Source of the DNA: Evansella halocellulosilytica
Lineage (GTDB): Bacteria; Bacillota; Bacilli; Bacillales; Salisediminibacteriaceae
NCBI RefSeq assembly: GCF_002335745.1
Contig: NZ_NIST01000001.1
Location: 90,146-154,145, forward strand
Direction of reading: 5' to 3'
Length of the DNA: 64,000 nt
The notes beneath the pieces were generated by a model. That model saw only the letters and a program-made list of their open reading frames with translations, was not told the DNA's origin and did not search any database. The translations under genes were made by a program, and so were the position numbers. Shown piece after piece: positions 18,385 through 28,093 of this stretch. Position 1 is the first letter of the stretch. Every line of letters begins with the position of its first letter.

Positions 18385-19111
18385 CGCGGACACCAGATCC
18401 CTTATTTTCTCAATTTCCACAGTTTTCGCAGCTTCGCGGACATCGAGTTCGTACGACACTCGAAGTGAGAGTTACTTCGAAAACCACCAATCTGTGATCC
18501 CTCTTTCGGACATGAGATCCGTTATTTGTGAACAAACACGTATCTTTTTAATGTTGGCGGACATCAGATTCGTTATTGCTTAAAATTAACCCCGATTTTG
18601 CCAACTTTAAAGGTAATAAGGTCCCTCATGGCCGCTAAATTGTAAATATTGCTAAAATTCATCAAATAAGGGATCGTGTGGCCGCCGAGCTGGATGATTA
18701 TCTCTCGAGGACATGAGTTCCGCTATTTGTGAACAAAACTGCACCCTTCCAATGTTGGCGGACATCAGGTTCGCTATTGCTTAAAATTAACCCTGATTTA
18801 GCTAACTTTAGACGAAATAAGGTCTCTCATGGCCGCTAAATTGTAAATATCGCTTATATTTATCAAATAAAGGATCCTATGACCGTCGAGCTGGATGATT
18901 ATCTCTCGAGGACATGAGTTCCGCTATTTGTGAACAAAACAGCACCCTTCCAATGTTGGCGGACATCAGGTTCGCTATTGCTTAAAATTAACCCCAATTT
19001 TGCCAACTTTAAAGGTAATAAGGTCCCTCATGGCCGCTAAATTGTAAATATCGCTAAAATTTATCAAATAAGGGATCCTATGGCCGCTTGCTATCGTGAC
19101 CATGATAAAGT
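18385..19111. repeat. Array C: three tandem 201-bp units of the core-repeat family
   Basis: Units begin with GGACATGAGATCCGTTATTTG or its variant at 18508, 18709 and 18910, an exact 201-base period. Each unit has four cores: GGACATGAG (forward), GGCGGACATCAG about 51 bases on (forward), then CTCATGGCCGC and CCTATGGCCGCC or a variant (both reversed, also about 50 apart). Two isolated older-type cores precede the array (18385 and 18435). The left flank ACGACACTCGAAGTG (18453) recurs at the same distance before array D. No protein-coding gene lies between 18192 and 19341. Confidence 0.92.
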
Positions 19112-19146
19112 CTCGCACCTGTGAGGCGATTTAATAGCAAAATAAA

Positions 19147-19172
19147 GGATAGTGGAAACTGCCCACTATCCT
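19147..19172. terminator. Hairpin at the right end of array C
   Basis: AAGGATAGTGG and CCACTATCCTT form a perfect 11-bp stem with a 7-base loop. An almost identical hairpin closes array D at 23597-23620, so it belongs to the array module. On the minus strand the following TTTATTTTGC could make it a terminator. Confidence 0.6.
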
Positions 19173-19341
19173 TCGTTTGAGTTCTATATTAAGAGCTAAA
19201 TTAAAATGGATTACACAATACGTTGTATTCCATCTTGCTTTTTATACTTCCATCAATAATAGAGGTGCCCTATAGTACAGTCAACTTACATGTTGTCATT
19301 TCGCATAAAGCTATTCTTTCAAAGTAGTTTATTTATATCTA

Positions 19342-19866
19342 CTACTTTTCATAAGGTATAAAATTCCCGTCAAACGTAATTACGATACGCTCTCCTTCCG
19401 GATCTTTATCGTCTGGACGTTTGTCAACTTTTTAACTAAATTTATAGCACTCATAATGCCATCGCCAAACATTTCATTAATAAGTGACTTTAGGGTCGTT
19501 CTATAAACTTGTGTAATTTCATAAAAACGATAGCTAAGGGGTCAACCGTGACATCCGATCAAGAGATCCACGTAACGGTGGCTCTTACAGCACATATGTA
19601 AACCGAGAATCCACCTCAAGAAGTTCAGCTAAACGGAAAGCATCTTCTCTTTTCATGGACTTCTGTCCGAGCAAAGCGGCTGCTACCCACTCCTTGCTAC
19701 CACCAATGGTAGTAGCGATTTCCTCAACGGTTAATTGTTTCATTCGTTTGGCTACTAATAATTCCTGGGAAACCACTGCGCGATTCACATATGACCCTGT
19801 TGGAAAAGGATGAGGCTGATAGGACTGCTGTTCATCAAATGCTTGATGTACATGAAAATTCTCCAC
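19342..19866 (-). pseudogene. cynS: Decayed cyanate hydratase (cyanase)
   Basis: Cyanase breaks down cyanate with bicarbonate to ammonia and CO2. The first 93 codons encode the N-terminal helical domain (VAKRMKQLTVEEIATTIG, WVAAALLGQKSM). A TAA then stands where the family has Gln before EPPLRGSLD. Downstream, other frames give [30 protein letters not shown] and [20 protein letters not shown], which match the catalytic domain in order to its normal end. At least four single-base losses, two in T or A runs, break the frame. The active-site Arg region (YRFYE) falls at one break. No functional enzyme can be made. The isolated N-terminal part might persist as a helical protein. Confidence 0.85.
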
Positions 19867-19971
19867 TAAAATTCACTCCCTCGTCAAAACTCTATGTAGT
19901 TTATCCCGATACCTAATGCGAGGTGTCCGTCTCTCCTACTCCCTTTCACGTTAGTGCAAAGCATTAACCAA

Positions 19972-20583
19972 TTACTTTTTTAGATTTGCCTTCATTAATG
20001 AGGCGATCTGTTGCTCGTCTGTTTTTGGAATTTGTTCTAGTTGATTAATCACTCGCTCTTGCCGCTGTAATGAATGGTTTTGACTTAACTTCGCTTTCCC
20101 TTCTATCTTGTTAATTTTTATTTTGAAGCCTTGAACTCCTTTGTTCATACCTGCAAGAAACTCAGCATCGACATCCTCCAATCTGTATGAACTGTCAGTA
20201 GTTTCATATTTCAATACCATTTCATGTAAGGAACCCATTAACTCATTTTCGTCCTCTAAAAGCTCGACTTCTCCATAAACATGAACGGTCACGTAATTCC
20301 ATGTTGGTACTGCTTTATTCGTTTCATACCACGATGGGGAGATATAACAATGTGGACCATGGAAAATAACTAGAACGGTTTGATTTTCGATATCTTTCCA
20401 CTGAGAATTTGCACGTGCGAAGTGTCCATATAAGTATGTATTCTCGTTGTTCAAAATTAACGGTAAATGAGTTGCAAAAGGCATTCCATCATGCTTTGAA
20501 AAAAGAGTCGCAAAACTATGTTCTTTCATAATGTCGTAATTCATTGATTCATCTGTGACTTTAAAATGTTTAGGAATATACAT
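19972..20583 (-). CDS. paiB: PaiB family FMN-binding regulator
   Basis: A 203-residue protein of the PaiB family, a split-barrel flavin-binding fold reported as a repressor of protease and sporulation genes in Bacillus subtilis. Family features are MYIPKHFK at the start, [18 protein letters not shown] near residue 24, [12 protein letters not shown] near 53, [18 protein letters not shown] near 70 and [13 protein letters not shown] near 95. Length is usual. It follows paiA by 22 bases in the same orientation, as in B. subtilis. Confidence 0.92.
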   Translation of the reverse strand: MYIPKHFKVTDESMNYDIMKEHSFATLFSKHDGMPFATHLPLILNNENTYLYGHFARANSQWKDIENQTVLVIFHGPHCYISPSWYETNKAVPTWNYVTVHVYGEVELLEDENELMGSLHEMVLKYETTDSSYRLEDVDAEFLAGMNKGVQGFKIKINKIEGKAKLSQNHSLQRQERVINQLEQIPKTDEQQIASLMKANLKK

Positions 20584-20605
20584 AAAAAACCACCTTTCAC
20601 AAAAG

Positions 20606-21133
<528 letters not shown>

Positions 21134-21150
21134 TCACTCCTTTTCTATCA

Positions 21151-21603
21151 TCAATAATTTCTCTTGTTGCCCTTTTTTACATGCTCCCAGTCTTTTTCTA
21201 TATTTTTTCTGACTCTTTGAAGAAGATAGGAAATCGCTTCTACTTCCCCTTCTGAAAATCCATCTAACGCGACACGATTCGAATATTCATTTTCTCTTAT
21301 GATGAAAGGATAAACCTGTTTCCCTTTATCTGTTGGAAAGAGCTTTTTAATTTTTTTGTTATCATTGTCGTCTTTCTTTTCAATAAAGCCATTATTCTCA
21401 AGTTTTTTTATAGCACGGGCCGCTGTTGTTCGGTCTACTTTTATCATCTCAGCTAACTTTTCTTGAATGATCCCTGGGTTTTCACATATTCGTACAAGGT
21501 ATAAATACTGACCTTTTGTCAGGTCATATTCTTTAAATTCTATATTACTTATAGAATCTAACGCTCTAGCAATCATTCCAATTTCACGAAGAATTTCCTT
21601 CAT
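21151..21603 (-). CDS. MarR family transcriptional regulator
   Basis: A winged-helix repressor of about 150 residues. The core QEKLAEMIKVDRTTAARAIKKLENNGFIEKK contains recognition helix and wing. The start is placed at the second of two adjacent ATGs (21601-21603), five bases after AGGAGG. A longer reading from 21657 would run through the operator region. It is first in the marR-paiA-paiB set and likely controls it. Confidence 0.88.
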   Translation of the reverse strand: MKEILREIGMIARALDSISNIEFKEYDLTKGQYLYLVRICENPGIIQEKLAEMIKVDRTTAARAIKKLENNGFIEKKDDNDNKKIKKLFPTDKGKQVYPFIIRENEYSNRVALDGFSEGEVEAISYLLQRVRKNIEKDWEHVKKGNKRNY

Positions 21604-21629
21604 CATTACCTCCTCAGCTCTTATTTTTA

Positions 21630-21688
21630 TTGCAAATGCAACAAAAATAGCATACATTAAATGTAATTCAATTTAGTTGTATTTGCAA
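21630..21688 (-). promoter_or_regulatory. Paired operator-like sites upstream of marR
   Basis: TTGCAAATGCAA (21630-21641, perfect palindrome) and TTGTATTTGCAA (21677-21688) are each followed by CAAAAAT and lie 47 bases apart, just upstream of the MarR gene. Such duplicated dyads are typical of autoregulated MarR genes. Confidence 0.55.
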
Positions 21689-21739
21689 CAAAAATATTTA
21701 AAAATGAAGTACAGATTTTCAGTGTTTCACATGTTTTAG

Positions 21740-21765
21740 TGTGACCTTTGACAATTTCATTCGTT
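21740..21765 (+). promoter_or_regulatory. Candidate ECF-sigma autoregulatory promoter
   Basis: TGTGAC, 16 bases, then CGTT, resembling the TGAAAC/TGTAAC-N16-CGTC form used by Bacillus ECF sigma factors. It lies 40 bases before the sigma gene, where an autoregulated promoter would be expected. Confidence 0.4.
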
Positions 21766-21805
21766 AGTACTATTGAGAGTCAAACAGAGAGAGGAGTGGG
21801 TGTTA

Positions 21806-22333
21806 TTGGATTATGAGAAAAACCTACAGATAATGAATGATTGGTATCACGCTTATAGTAATGATATTTATAAATTTATATTGTATATGATACATGACCA
21901 TGAACAAGCGAAGGATTTAATGCAAGATACGTTTATTCGAGCCTATCACAATCTCGACTTTTTTCAGGAGGAGAATACAAAAGGTTGGTTGTTTCGTATT
22001 GCCAGAAATATAACGATAGATTTTATGAGAAGAAAAAGGCCAATCTATTATATGATCGATCATTCTATTTTTCACCCATCTCAAACGTTGACTCCCGAAC
22101 AAGCACTTGCATTAAACGAACAGGAAAAAGAATTGTATATGGCACTAACAAAATTAAAGCGTTCCTACCGTGAAGTCATCATCTTAAGAAAAATCAAGGA
22201 GTTTTCGATAAAGGAAACGGCTCAGATCCTTGGTTGGAGTGAAGGGAAAATAAAAACGAATTTATGGCGAGCGATGAATTCGTTAAAAAAACAGTTAGAA
22301 AAGGAGGGGTATCAACATGAATCGATTAAATGA
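21806..22333 (+). CDS. ECF-type RNA polymerase sigma factor (SigX-like)
   Basis: An extracytoplasmic-function sigma factor of about 175 residues. Region 2 includes MIHDHEQAKDLMQDTFIRAY and WLFRIARNITIDFMRRKR. Region 4 includes LKRSYREVIILRKIKEFSIKE and ETAQILGWSEGKIKTNLWRA. The start is probably the TTG at 21806 or the GTG at 21800, both after GAGAGGAG. The longer reading from 21773 has no ribosome binding site. It overlaps the next gene by 17 bases, the usual arrangement of a sigma factor and its anti-sigma partner. Confidence 0.88.
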   Translation: MDYEKNLQIMNDWYHAYSNDIYKFILYMIHDHEQAKDLMQDTFIRAYHNLDFFQEENTKGWLFRIARNITIDFMRRKRPIYYMIDHSIFHPSQTLTPEQALALNEQEKELYMALTKLKRSYREVIILRKIKEFSIKETAQILGWSEGKIKTNLWRAMNSLKKQLEKEGYQHESIK

Positions 22334-22889
22334 CGACGATAAAAACATGAATCGTGTTTTTAAATCCATGGATAGGAAACTAGACATCTCCGAGCAGGAA
22401 AAACATGATATCCTCTCACAAATGAACAATCGAATCAATCAACAGAGCCAACCTTCTACTCTTAAAAAATATAAGTATTACGTATCATTAACAATAACTT
22501 CAACATTCACAGTAAAAGGAAAAGACTATGAAACCGTCCTAAGAGGTGTTGAAGGAGAAGCTGCCTTCCTTGATACGATGGATTTAAAAGCAGGTCAAGA
22601 AGGTAAAACGAGATGGTTTTTTTGGGGAGAAGAATTGCAACAAGTTAATGAGGAAAACTTTATATTAATCGGTACTCACCATGAAACAGGCGAAGAAAGA
22701 ATACTTTTGGATTCGAACGGTTGGGAAATATTGAACCTGGAACATGAAGATAATAGTATGAGATCTCAGCTAGGTGCACAAGCGTCTCAGCATGCCGTTT
22801 ATGCGATTCCTTCTGCTGGTTTATGGCGTTTAGACGCATATATCGGGGAAAAACTTTATGGTAGTGTCGTGATTGAAGTAGCAGAGTGA
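22317..22889 (+). CDS. Probable anti-sigma companion with DUF4871-like C-terminal domain
   Basis: A 190-residue protein starting at an ATG seven bases after GGAGGGG. Residues 1-50 (DDDKNMNRVFKSMDRKLDIS and following) look like the cytoplasmic sigma-binding part of Bacillus anti-sigma factors. YKYYVSLTITST then looks like the start of a membrane span, but the sequence passes straight into the soluble domain (TRWFFWGEE, GTHHETGEERIL, SAGLWRLDAYIGEKLYGSVV). The span is too short to cross the membrane, suggesting an internal deletion. The C-terminal domain is shared with the pseudogene at 58 kb. The DUF name is from memory. Confidence 0.65.
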   Translation: MNRLNDDDKNMNRVFKSMDRKLDISEQEKHDILSQMNNRINQQSQPSTLKKYKYYVSLTITSTFTVKGKDYETVLRGVEGEAAFLDTMDLKAGQEGKTRWFFWGEELQQVNEENFILIGTHHETGEERILLDSNGWEILNLEHEDNSMRSQLGAQASQHAVYAIPSAGLWRLDAYIGEKLYGSVVIEVAE

Positions 22890-22912
22890 ATATTCCCTCC
22901 ACTTGATTACTA

Positions 22913-23620
22913 ACGACACTCGAAGTGGGAGCTACTAGAAAGCCGTCAATCTGCTACCCCTCTATAGGGACATGAGATCCGTTATTTGTGAACAAACACG
23001 TACCTTTTCAATGTTGGCGGACATCAGGTTCGCTATTCATTAAAAATGGCTCTAATTTAGCCAACTTTAGACGAAATAAGCTCCCTCATGGCCGCTAAAT
23101 TCATAAAATGGCTTAATTTCATCAAATAAGAGATCCTATGGCCGCCGAGCAGAATGATTAACTTTCGGGGACATGAGTTCCGCTATTTGTGAACAAAACA
23201 GCAACCTTCCAATGTTGGCGGACACCAGGTTCGCTATTGCTTAAAAATAGCCTTCATTTCACTAGTTTTCATGGTAATAAGAGATCTCATGGCCGCTAAA
23301 TTGATAATATCGCTTAAATTCATCAAATAAGGGATCCTGTGGCCGCCTAGCTGGATGAGTAACTTTTTGGGACATGAGATCCGTTATTTGTGAACAAACA
23401 CGTACCTTTTCAATGTTGGCGGACATCAGGTTCGCTATTGAATAAAAGTGGCTCTGATTTAGGCGAATTTAAAGGAAATAAGGTCCCTCATGGCCGCTAA
23501 ATTCATAAAATGGCTTAAATTCAGCAAATAAAGGATCCTATGGCCGCTTCCTTTCGTGACCATTATAAATCCTTGCATTTGTGAGACATAACAAAGGATA
23601 GTGGAAACAGACCACTATCC
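22913..23620. repeat. Array D: three tandem 201-bp units, with conserved flanks
   Basis: Units start (GGACATGAG) at 22968, 23169 and 23370, again an exact 201-base period. The left flank ACGACACTCGAAGTG at 22913 lies 55 bases before unit 1, exactly as in array C. The right end has GCCGCTTCCTTTCGTGACCAT and a hairpin AGGATAGTGG/CCACTATCCT at 23597-23620, matching array C. It fills the whole gap between two convergent genes, so the hairpin may also terminate the amylase transcript. Confidence 0.92.
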
Positions 23621-23656
23621 TCTCATCATATATGCGGATTCAAACCAACTTTCGTG

Positions 23657-25690
23657 TTATCGATCTGCCCAGCTTTCGATTTCGACCACTTCCGTATAGT
23701 CATCTTCGGAGAACAAATAAACGCGGTTTTCCATTTGTCTGTCGCCGATTAAATCTTCACCGTCACTGTTTTGTTCACGTGTTCCCCAGCCGCCACGGGT
23801 GAATTTGTATTGGACCATTGAAAACGCCTTATCCTCTATCGTAATTTCATACGTATTGTCGTCTACTCTCTCCATGATAAATTGTTCATCTTCAGGATCC
23901 CAGCTGTTAAATTCACCGACAAGGTAAATATCGTCATCTTCTGGAGTATCGTCTGGCACGATGACTTCGAATGTCACTGTGTAATCAAGATCTGGAACTT
24001 CTGCTACGACCTCTTCGACCGGGACTGCTCCTTCTTCTGATTGTAAAATCACAGTATTGTACGGTTGTAGAGTAAGGACATCGCCATCGGAATATTCAGT
24101 ATCGGTTAACAGATCAACTACAGATTTCTCCACTACATCCACCGTTTTTTCTTCATCTCTTTGATTGTGAATAATCGTAAGCTGATCAGCCGAATCATCT
24201 GCATTTACTGTGTAACCGTAAAGTCCAAATTCTGTATCAATCGTTTCGTAGTCACCTGCAAATAGCATCGGATGCTCCTGACGGATGGAGATTAATTTTT
24301 TATAATGCTCATACATACTGTCCTCGTCACCGTCTTGTTCTTCAAGCGAAACGCCGTCATTCGGGTGAGTAAAAGCACTTTCATGAAAGAAATTATCGTC
24401 CATTATTGTCATGCCAGGTCCTTCAGCATCTTCGTACCAACTGAATGGCTCTCGTCTATTATCATCAGGCAGCTGCCCTTCTTGGCCAAGCTCTTCACCG
24501 TAATAAATGAACGGTGTACCTGGTAACGTGAATAAGAAACTTGCTGCCAGTTTTGCTTTATCACGGTCTCCATCAAACCTCGTAACGACCCGGTCCATGT
24601 CGTGGTTCCCAATCATCGTCGAGTCAATGATAAAGTCTTGACCTCTCGACGTTGAGAATCGCTCATACACGCTGTGCATCTCATTGATTTCCTCAACAAT
24701 ATCAACCGTCACACCATTTGCAAGACCGAGGAGTTCTTCGGTTAAGACGAAATTAAAGGACGACTCCATCGCACTGTAATAAGGTCTAATGTCGTCAGTC
24801 GTATGAAACCAGTTTTCCCCTACGATAAACGCTTCAGGGTTTTCAAGCTTCACGTGTGCATTAAATTCTCTCCACCAATCAAGTGTGTTATTTTCGTCCA
24901 CATCAATCTCTGGGGCTCCATCTAGTCTAAATCCGTCAACCCCTTTATCGAGCCAAAAACTCGCGATCTCTTTCACTTCCTCGCGAACAGCTGGGTTACG
25001 GAAGTTCAGGTCCGGCATATTATCATTAAAATGTCCTGAATAAACCTTCCCATCGATTTCATGCCAGCCATCTTCTTGCCCAGGCTCCTGCCCATCATAC
25101 GTTTCATGGTCGTCCCAAATATAATAATCATAATAGTCACTGTCTGGGTCTTCTAAAGCTTCTTGAAACCACTCATGCTCGCTGGAAGTATGGTTAACGA
25201 CGAAGTCAATAATGACTTTTATGTCATTCTCGTGCGCTTCCGCTAAAAAGGCTTCAAAATCCTCCATCGTCCCGTAGTCTGGGTCAATGGCATAATAATC
25301 TTCAACGTCATAACCGTGGTAGGAGCTCGCCTCTTTCATCGGCATGAGCCATAAGGCATCTACCCCGAGGTCCGTTAAATATGGGACTTGTTCTTTTAGC
25401 CCTTTAAAGTCACCAATTCCATCACCTGATCCATCGTAAAAACTTCGAACAAACACTTGATAAAAGATAGACTCTTGCGCCCACTCTACATTTTGTTCAA
25501 CGTCTGCTAAGGCAACCGTCTCTTGAGTGGATTCCTGGCCATTCTCATCTTCATCTGTTTCCTCACTCTGTTCATCGATACTTTCTGCCTCGTCCTCATC
25601 AACGTTTGTTTCCTCTTCTTCTGGCGAGCATGCAAACAACAACATACTGAAGCTTAAGAGAACGAGTATCATAAATTGCCTTTTCAACAT
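23657..25690 (-). CDS. Secreted GH13 alpha-amylase family lipoprotein
   Basis: A 677-residue starch- or maltodextrin-degrading enzyme anchored outside the cell. The signal ends in the lipobox LLFAC (Cys21), followed by a highly acidic linker. The GH13 barrel starts at IFYQVFVRSFYDGSGDGIGD, with VIDFVVNHTS near residue 167, nucleophile Asp in VDGFRLDGAPEID, acid Glu in FIVGENWF and the third Asp in IGNHDMDR. The C-terminal domain (about 590-677, with IYLVGEFNSWDPED) resembles a starch-binding CBM20/48-type module. The ribosome binding site is GGGGG. It lies downstream of and parallel to the CGTase gene with a 97-base gap. Confidence 0.92.
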   Translation of the reverse strand: MLKRQFMILVLLSFSMLLFACSPEEEETNVDEDEAESIDEQSEETDEDENGQESTQETVALADVEQNVEWAQESIFYQVFVRSFYDGSGDGIGDFKGLKEQVPYLTDLGVDALWLMPMKEASSYHGYDVEDYYAIDPDYGTMEDFEAFLAEAHENDIKVIIDFVVNHTSSEHEWFQEALEDPDSDYYDYYIWDDHETYDGQEPGQEDGWHEIDGKVYSGHFNDNMPDLNFRNPAVREEVKEIASFWLDKGVDGFRLDGAPEIDVDENNTLDWWREFNAHVKLENPEAFIVGENWFHTTDDIRPYYSAMESSFNFVLTEELLGLANGVTVDIVEEINEMHSVYERFSTSRGQDFIIDSTMIGNHDMDRVVTRFDGDRDKAKLAASFLFTLPGTPFIYYGEELGQEGQLPDDNRREPFSWYEDAEGPGMTIMDDNFFHESAFTHPNDGVSLEEQDGDEDSMYEHYKKLISIRQEHPMLFAGDYETIDTEFGLYGYTVNADDSADQLTIIHNQRDEEKTVDVVEKSVVDLLTDTEYSDGDVLTLQPYNTVILQSEEGAVPVEEVVAEVPDLDYTVTFEVIVPDDTPEDDDIYLVGEFNSWDPEDEQFIMERVDDNTYEITIEDKAFSMVQYKFTRGGWGTREQNSDGEDLIGDRQMENRVYLFSEDDYTEVVEIESWADR

Positions 25691-25787
25691 TCAAATCCCC
25701 CTTTTGTAAAAAATAAACTCTGTATAAGTTCTTTCCCTAGCTCACTGGCGTTTGCGACTAAATTTTTTCATAAAACTTCCGCCACGA

Positions 25788-27899
25788 TTATCTTCTAAAG
25801 TCAACAGATATAGTACCGGTGCTATTTTCAGGTGTAGTGTACATATGATTGTCACCACTTTCCCAAGTGACATTACCGTTACTGTCAATAATCAAAAACT
25901 TGAATTCCAACTCTTCCCCTGCGGGTACACTGACATCGTAATACCATGTTGGATATGAATAAACAACTTGGTTAAACATCGGACCAATCGATTGATCTGG
26001 GTCCCAATTCCCCAATTCCGGTACATTTCCGACGAGATAAACATTTTCGCCAAGAGAGGTTTCTGCGTTATTGACGACAAACCTTACAGAAACTTGTGAT
26101 CCTGACAACAATTCAAATTCGTACCCGTTACTTCCTTCACCTGTTGCACGTGTGACAGTTAAGTCTTGCTTCCCACCTTCAATATTAGGCAGACTTACTG
26201 TTATGCTTTCATCATTCCAATATATAACGTCCAGTTCTTCATCTCCTAAATGTACACGACCTTGGGTATCTCCAAATCCGGTGCCACTAATCTTGATATC
26301 ATCTCCTGGTTTCCCCATTGGAGGACCGACTTGACCAATTTCAGGCGAAAGGTTGTCGTCATTCGTAAATTGCCAAACACTCACTTCACCTGGAGACAAA
26401 GTAAAAGGAGCAACCGAACCATTTTCATTGACTGTTATCGACTGACCGTCCAAAAGACCACCTAATACGTCCTCATAGCTCTGCGCCGGCATATCCGTGA
26501 TTAACTGTTCAATGTTATACGATTGATTAACGTTACGATTAAGCGCAACGAGAGCATATTCACCATTAAAGGAGCGTTCATAGATGAACACATCGTCATT
26601 TACCCATCGTTCTGTTGTATTTCCGTATGCGATCGCGGTATTTTCCTGACGCATCGATGATAGCGTTTGAATCACTTGATACGCTGTCGTCGAACGGTCA
26701 AAGCTGCTGTCCATCATTTCACGGTTTCCCGGATCGCCTTCCCCGGTCATGTAATGCTCAGTTCCATAGTAAATCGTTGGTACTCCGCGAGAAGTTAGTA
26801 GAAACGCTAGCGCCAAGTCGGTAGTCCGGGTAGATTGTCCGTCAACCGTAAACCTATCGATATCATGGTTATCAATGAATGTAACTTGGTCTTGTGGACG
26901 ATCGTATGCATTTTCAGTATTCGAAAGCATATGTTCAATGTCATGCATCGTTCCGTTATGATTTCTTAAAACATCCTGTACCACTTGTGCATAACGGAAA
27001 TCAAGTGCACTCATACCGCTGTTGTTTACAAAATGATGATATTCCTCACTGCCTTCAGCACTCGTAAACCATTCACCGAATGTAAACACAGGTTGATGAT
27101 CGTAAATCGTATCGACGAACGTTTTTTGCCAACCAAATGGCATATGTGCGACAGCATCAATGCGAAGACCGTCAACTCCCATATCAAGCCACATTTCGAT
27201 AGATTCTTTAAGGTAATCATCAATAAACGGATGTTGTTGATTTAAACTTGCTAAGTCATATAAATTTCGGTAAATTCCATCTTCATAACTAGAAAAATCG
27301 GATCCTCCGTAATGATAGAAGTATCCTTGATCATCGTTTGAATATTCCCCTACAAAGTTCCCATCATCATATAAGACACCATCTTCAATATCTACCGGCG
27401 AAGTATGGTTCGGTACAAAATCAATCACGACTTTTATATCATAATCGTGTGCTGTTTGAATGAGTTGTGAAAAGTCTTCAAAATCACCGAAAAACGGATT
27501 TGTTCGTTTAAAGTCTCTTGCCCAGTAGCCATGATAAGAAGCAAATCCTTCTGGATGAAGACCTGTCACGTTTTCAACTGGAGGAGAAATCCAAATCGTT
27601 GTGATGCCCATTTCCGGCAAATAGCCACTTTCAATTTTATCGATAATCCCTTGCCAATCACCACCACAGTATTTCGTCAAGTCTTCACAGCCCGGACTAT
27701 ACAGTTCACCTTCTGGGTTATTCGACGGATCCCCATCATGAAACCGATCTGTCACAATTTGATAAATTACTTCCTGAGCATAATTGACACTTTCCAAGTC
27801 GGTCGAAGAATCACTTGATACAACATGTTCATCTTTCATCAAAAATAACGAACTGACACCAACTGTCATTACGATTGCTAACATTAGTTTACGAAACAT
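25788..27899 (-). CDS. cgt: Cyclomaltodextrin glucanotransferase (gamma-CGTase-like)
   Basis: A 703-residue secreted CGTase, which makes cyclodextrins from starch by intramolecular transglycosylation. A Sec signal (first about 30 residues) precedes domains A/B with LRIDAVAHMPFGWQ (nucleophile Asp), FTFGEWF (acid Glu) and FIDNHDIDRF. Domain C, an IPT/TIG-type domain D (IGQVGPPMGKPGDDIKISG) and a C-terminal CBM20 (VSVRFVVNNAETSLGENVYL) complete the usual five. Two traits resemble gamma-CGTases of alkaliphilic bacilli. Ala replaces the Lys of the DAVKH motif, and a loop of about six residues after NHTSP is missing. Conversion to a hydrolytic enzyme cannot be excluded. Confidence 0.92.
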   Translation of the reverse strand: MFRKLMLAIVMTVGVSSLFLMKDEHVVSSDSSTDLESVNYAQEVIYQIVTDRFHDGDPSNNPEGELYSPGCEDLTKYCGGDWQGIIDKIESGYLPEMGITTIWISPPVENVTGLHPEGFASYHGYWARDFKRTNPFFGDFEDFSQLIQTAHDYDIKVVIDFVPNHTSPVDIEDGVLYDDGNFVGEYSNDDQGYFYHYGGSDFSSYEDGIYRNLYDLASLNQQHPFIDDYLKESIEMWLDMGVDGLRIDAVAHMPFGWQKTFVDTIYDHQPVFTFGEWFTSAEGSEEYHHFVNNSGMSALDFRYAQVVQDVLRNHNGTMHDIEHMLSNTENAYDRPQDQVTFIDNHDIDRFTVDGQSTRTTDLALAFLLTSRGVPTIYYGTEHYMTGEGDPGNREMMDSSFDRSTTAYQVIQTLSSMRQENTAIAYGNTTERWVNDDVFIYERSFNGEYALVALNRNVNQSYNIEQLITDMPAQSYEDVLGGLLDGQSITVNENGSVAPFTLSPGEVSVWQFTNDDNLSPEIGQVGPPMGKPGDDIKISGTGFGDTQGRVHLGDEELDVIYWNDESITVSLPNIEGGKQDLTVTRATGEGSNGYEFELLSGSQVSVRFVVNNAETSLGENVYLVGNVPELGNWDPDQSIGPMFNQVVYSYPTWYYDVSVPAGEELEFKFLIIDSNGNVTWESGDNHMYTTPENSTGTISVDFRR

Positions 27900-28061
27900 T
27901 CCCGCACCGCCTTTTTAAGATTAATAAAGTCCTTTTCAACGTCAACGGTTGCATGTCTCGATGCTATTAACTAATAGGAGTTTTACTACTGACAGGCTGA
28001 CGTTTCATCCTTACAATCTAAAACGTTATACTCTCCCCCTTCAATGTTTTTTCCTTTTTTT

Positions 28062-28093
28062 GTGCAATCGTTTGCACTTGTAACCGTTTTCAA
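28062..28093 (-). promoter_or_regulatory. LacI-type operator next to a cre-like catabolite site upstream of the CGTase gene
   Basis: GTGCAATCGTTTGCAC (28062-28077) is a near-perfect dyad with a central CG, as in LacI/GalR-family operators. Read on the minus strand, 28079-28093 is TTGAAAACGGTTACA, which fits the CcpA consensus WTGNAARCGNWWWCA at every position. They lie about 165-190 bases upstream of the CGTase gene. A second dyad-like GTGCTTAACGTTTGCAC is at 28184-28200. No confident promoter was found in 27900-28230. Confidence 0.55.

Noticed and set aside
18508..19111. CRISPR array
   Set aside because: The period is 201 bases, the units are similar along their whole length and there are no unique spacers or cas genes.
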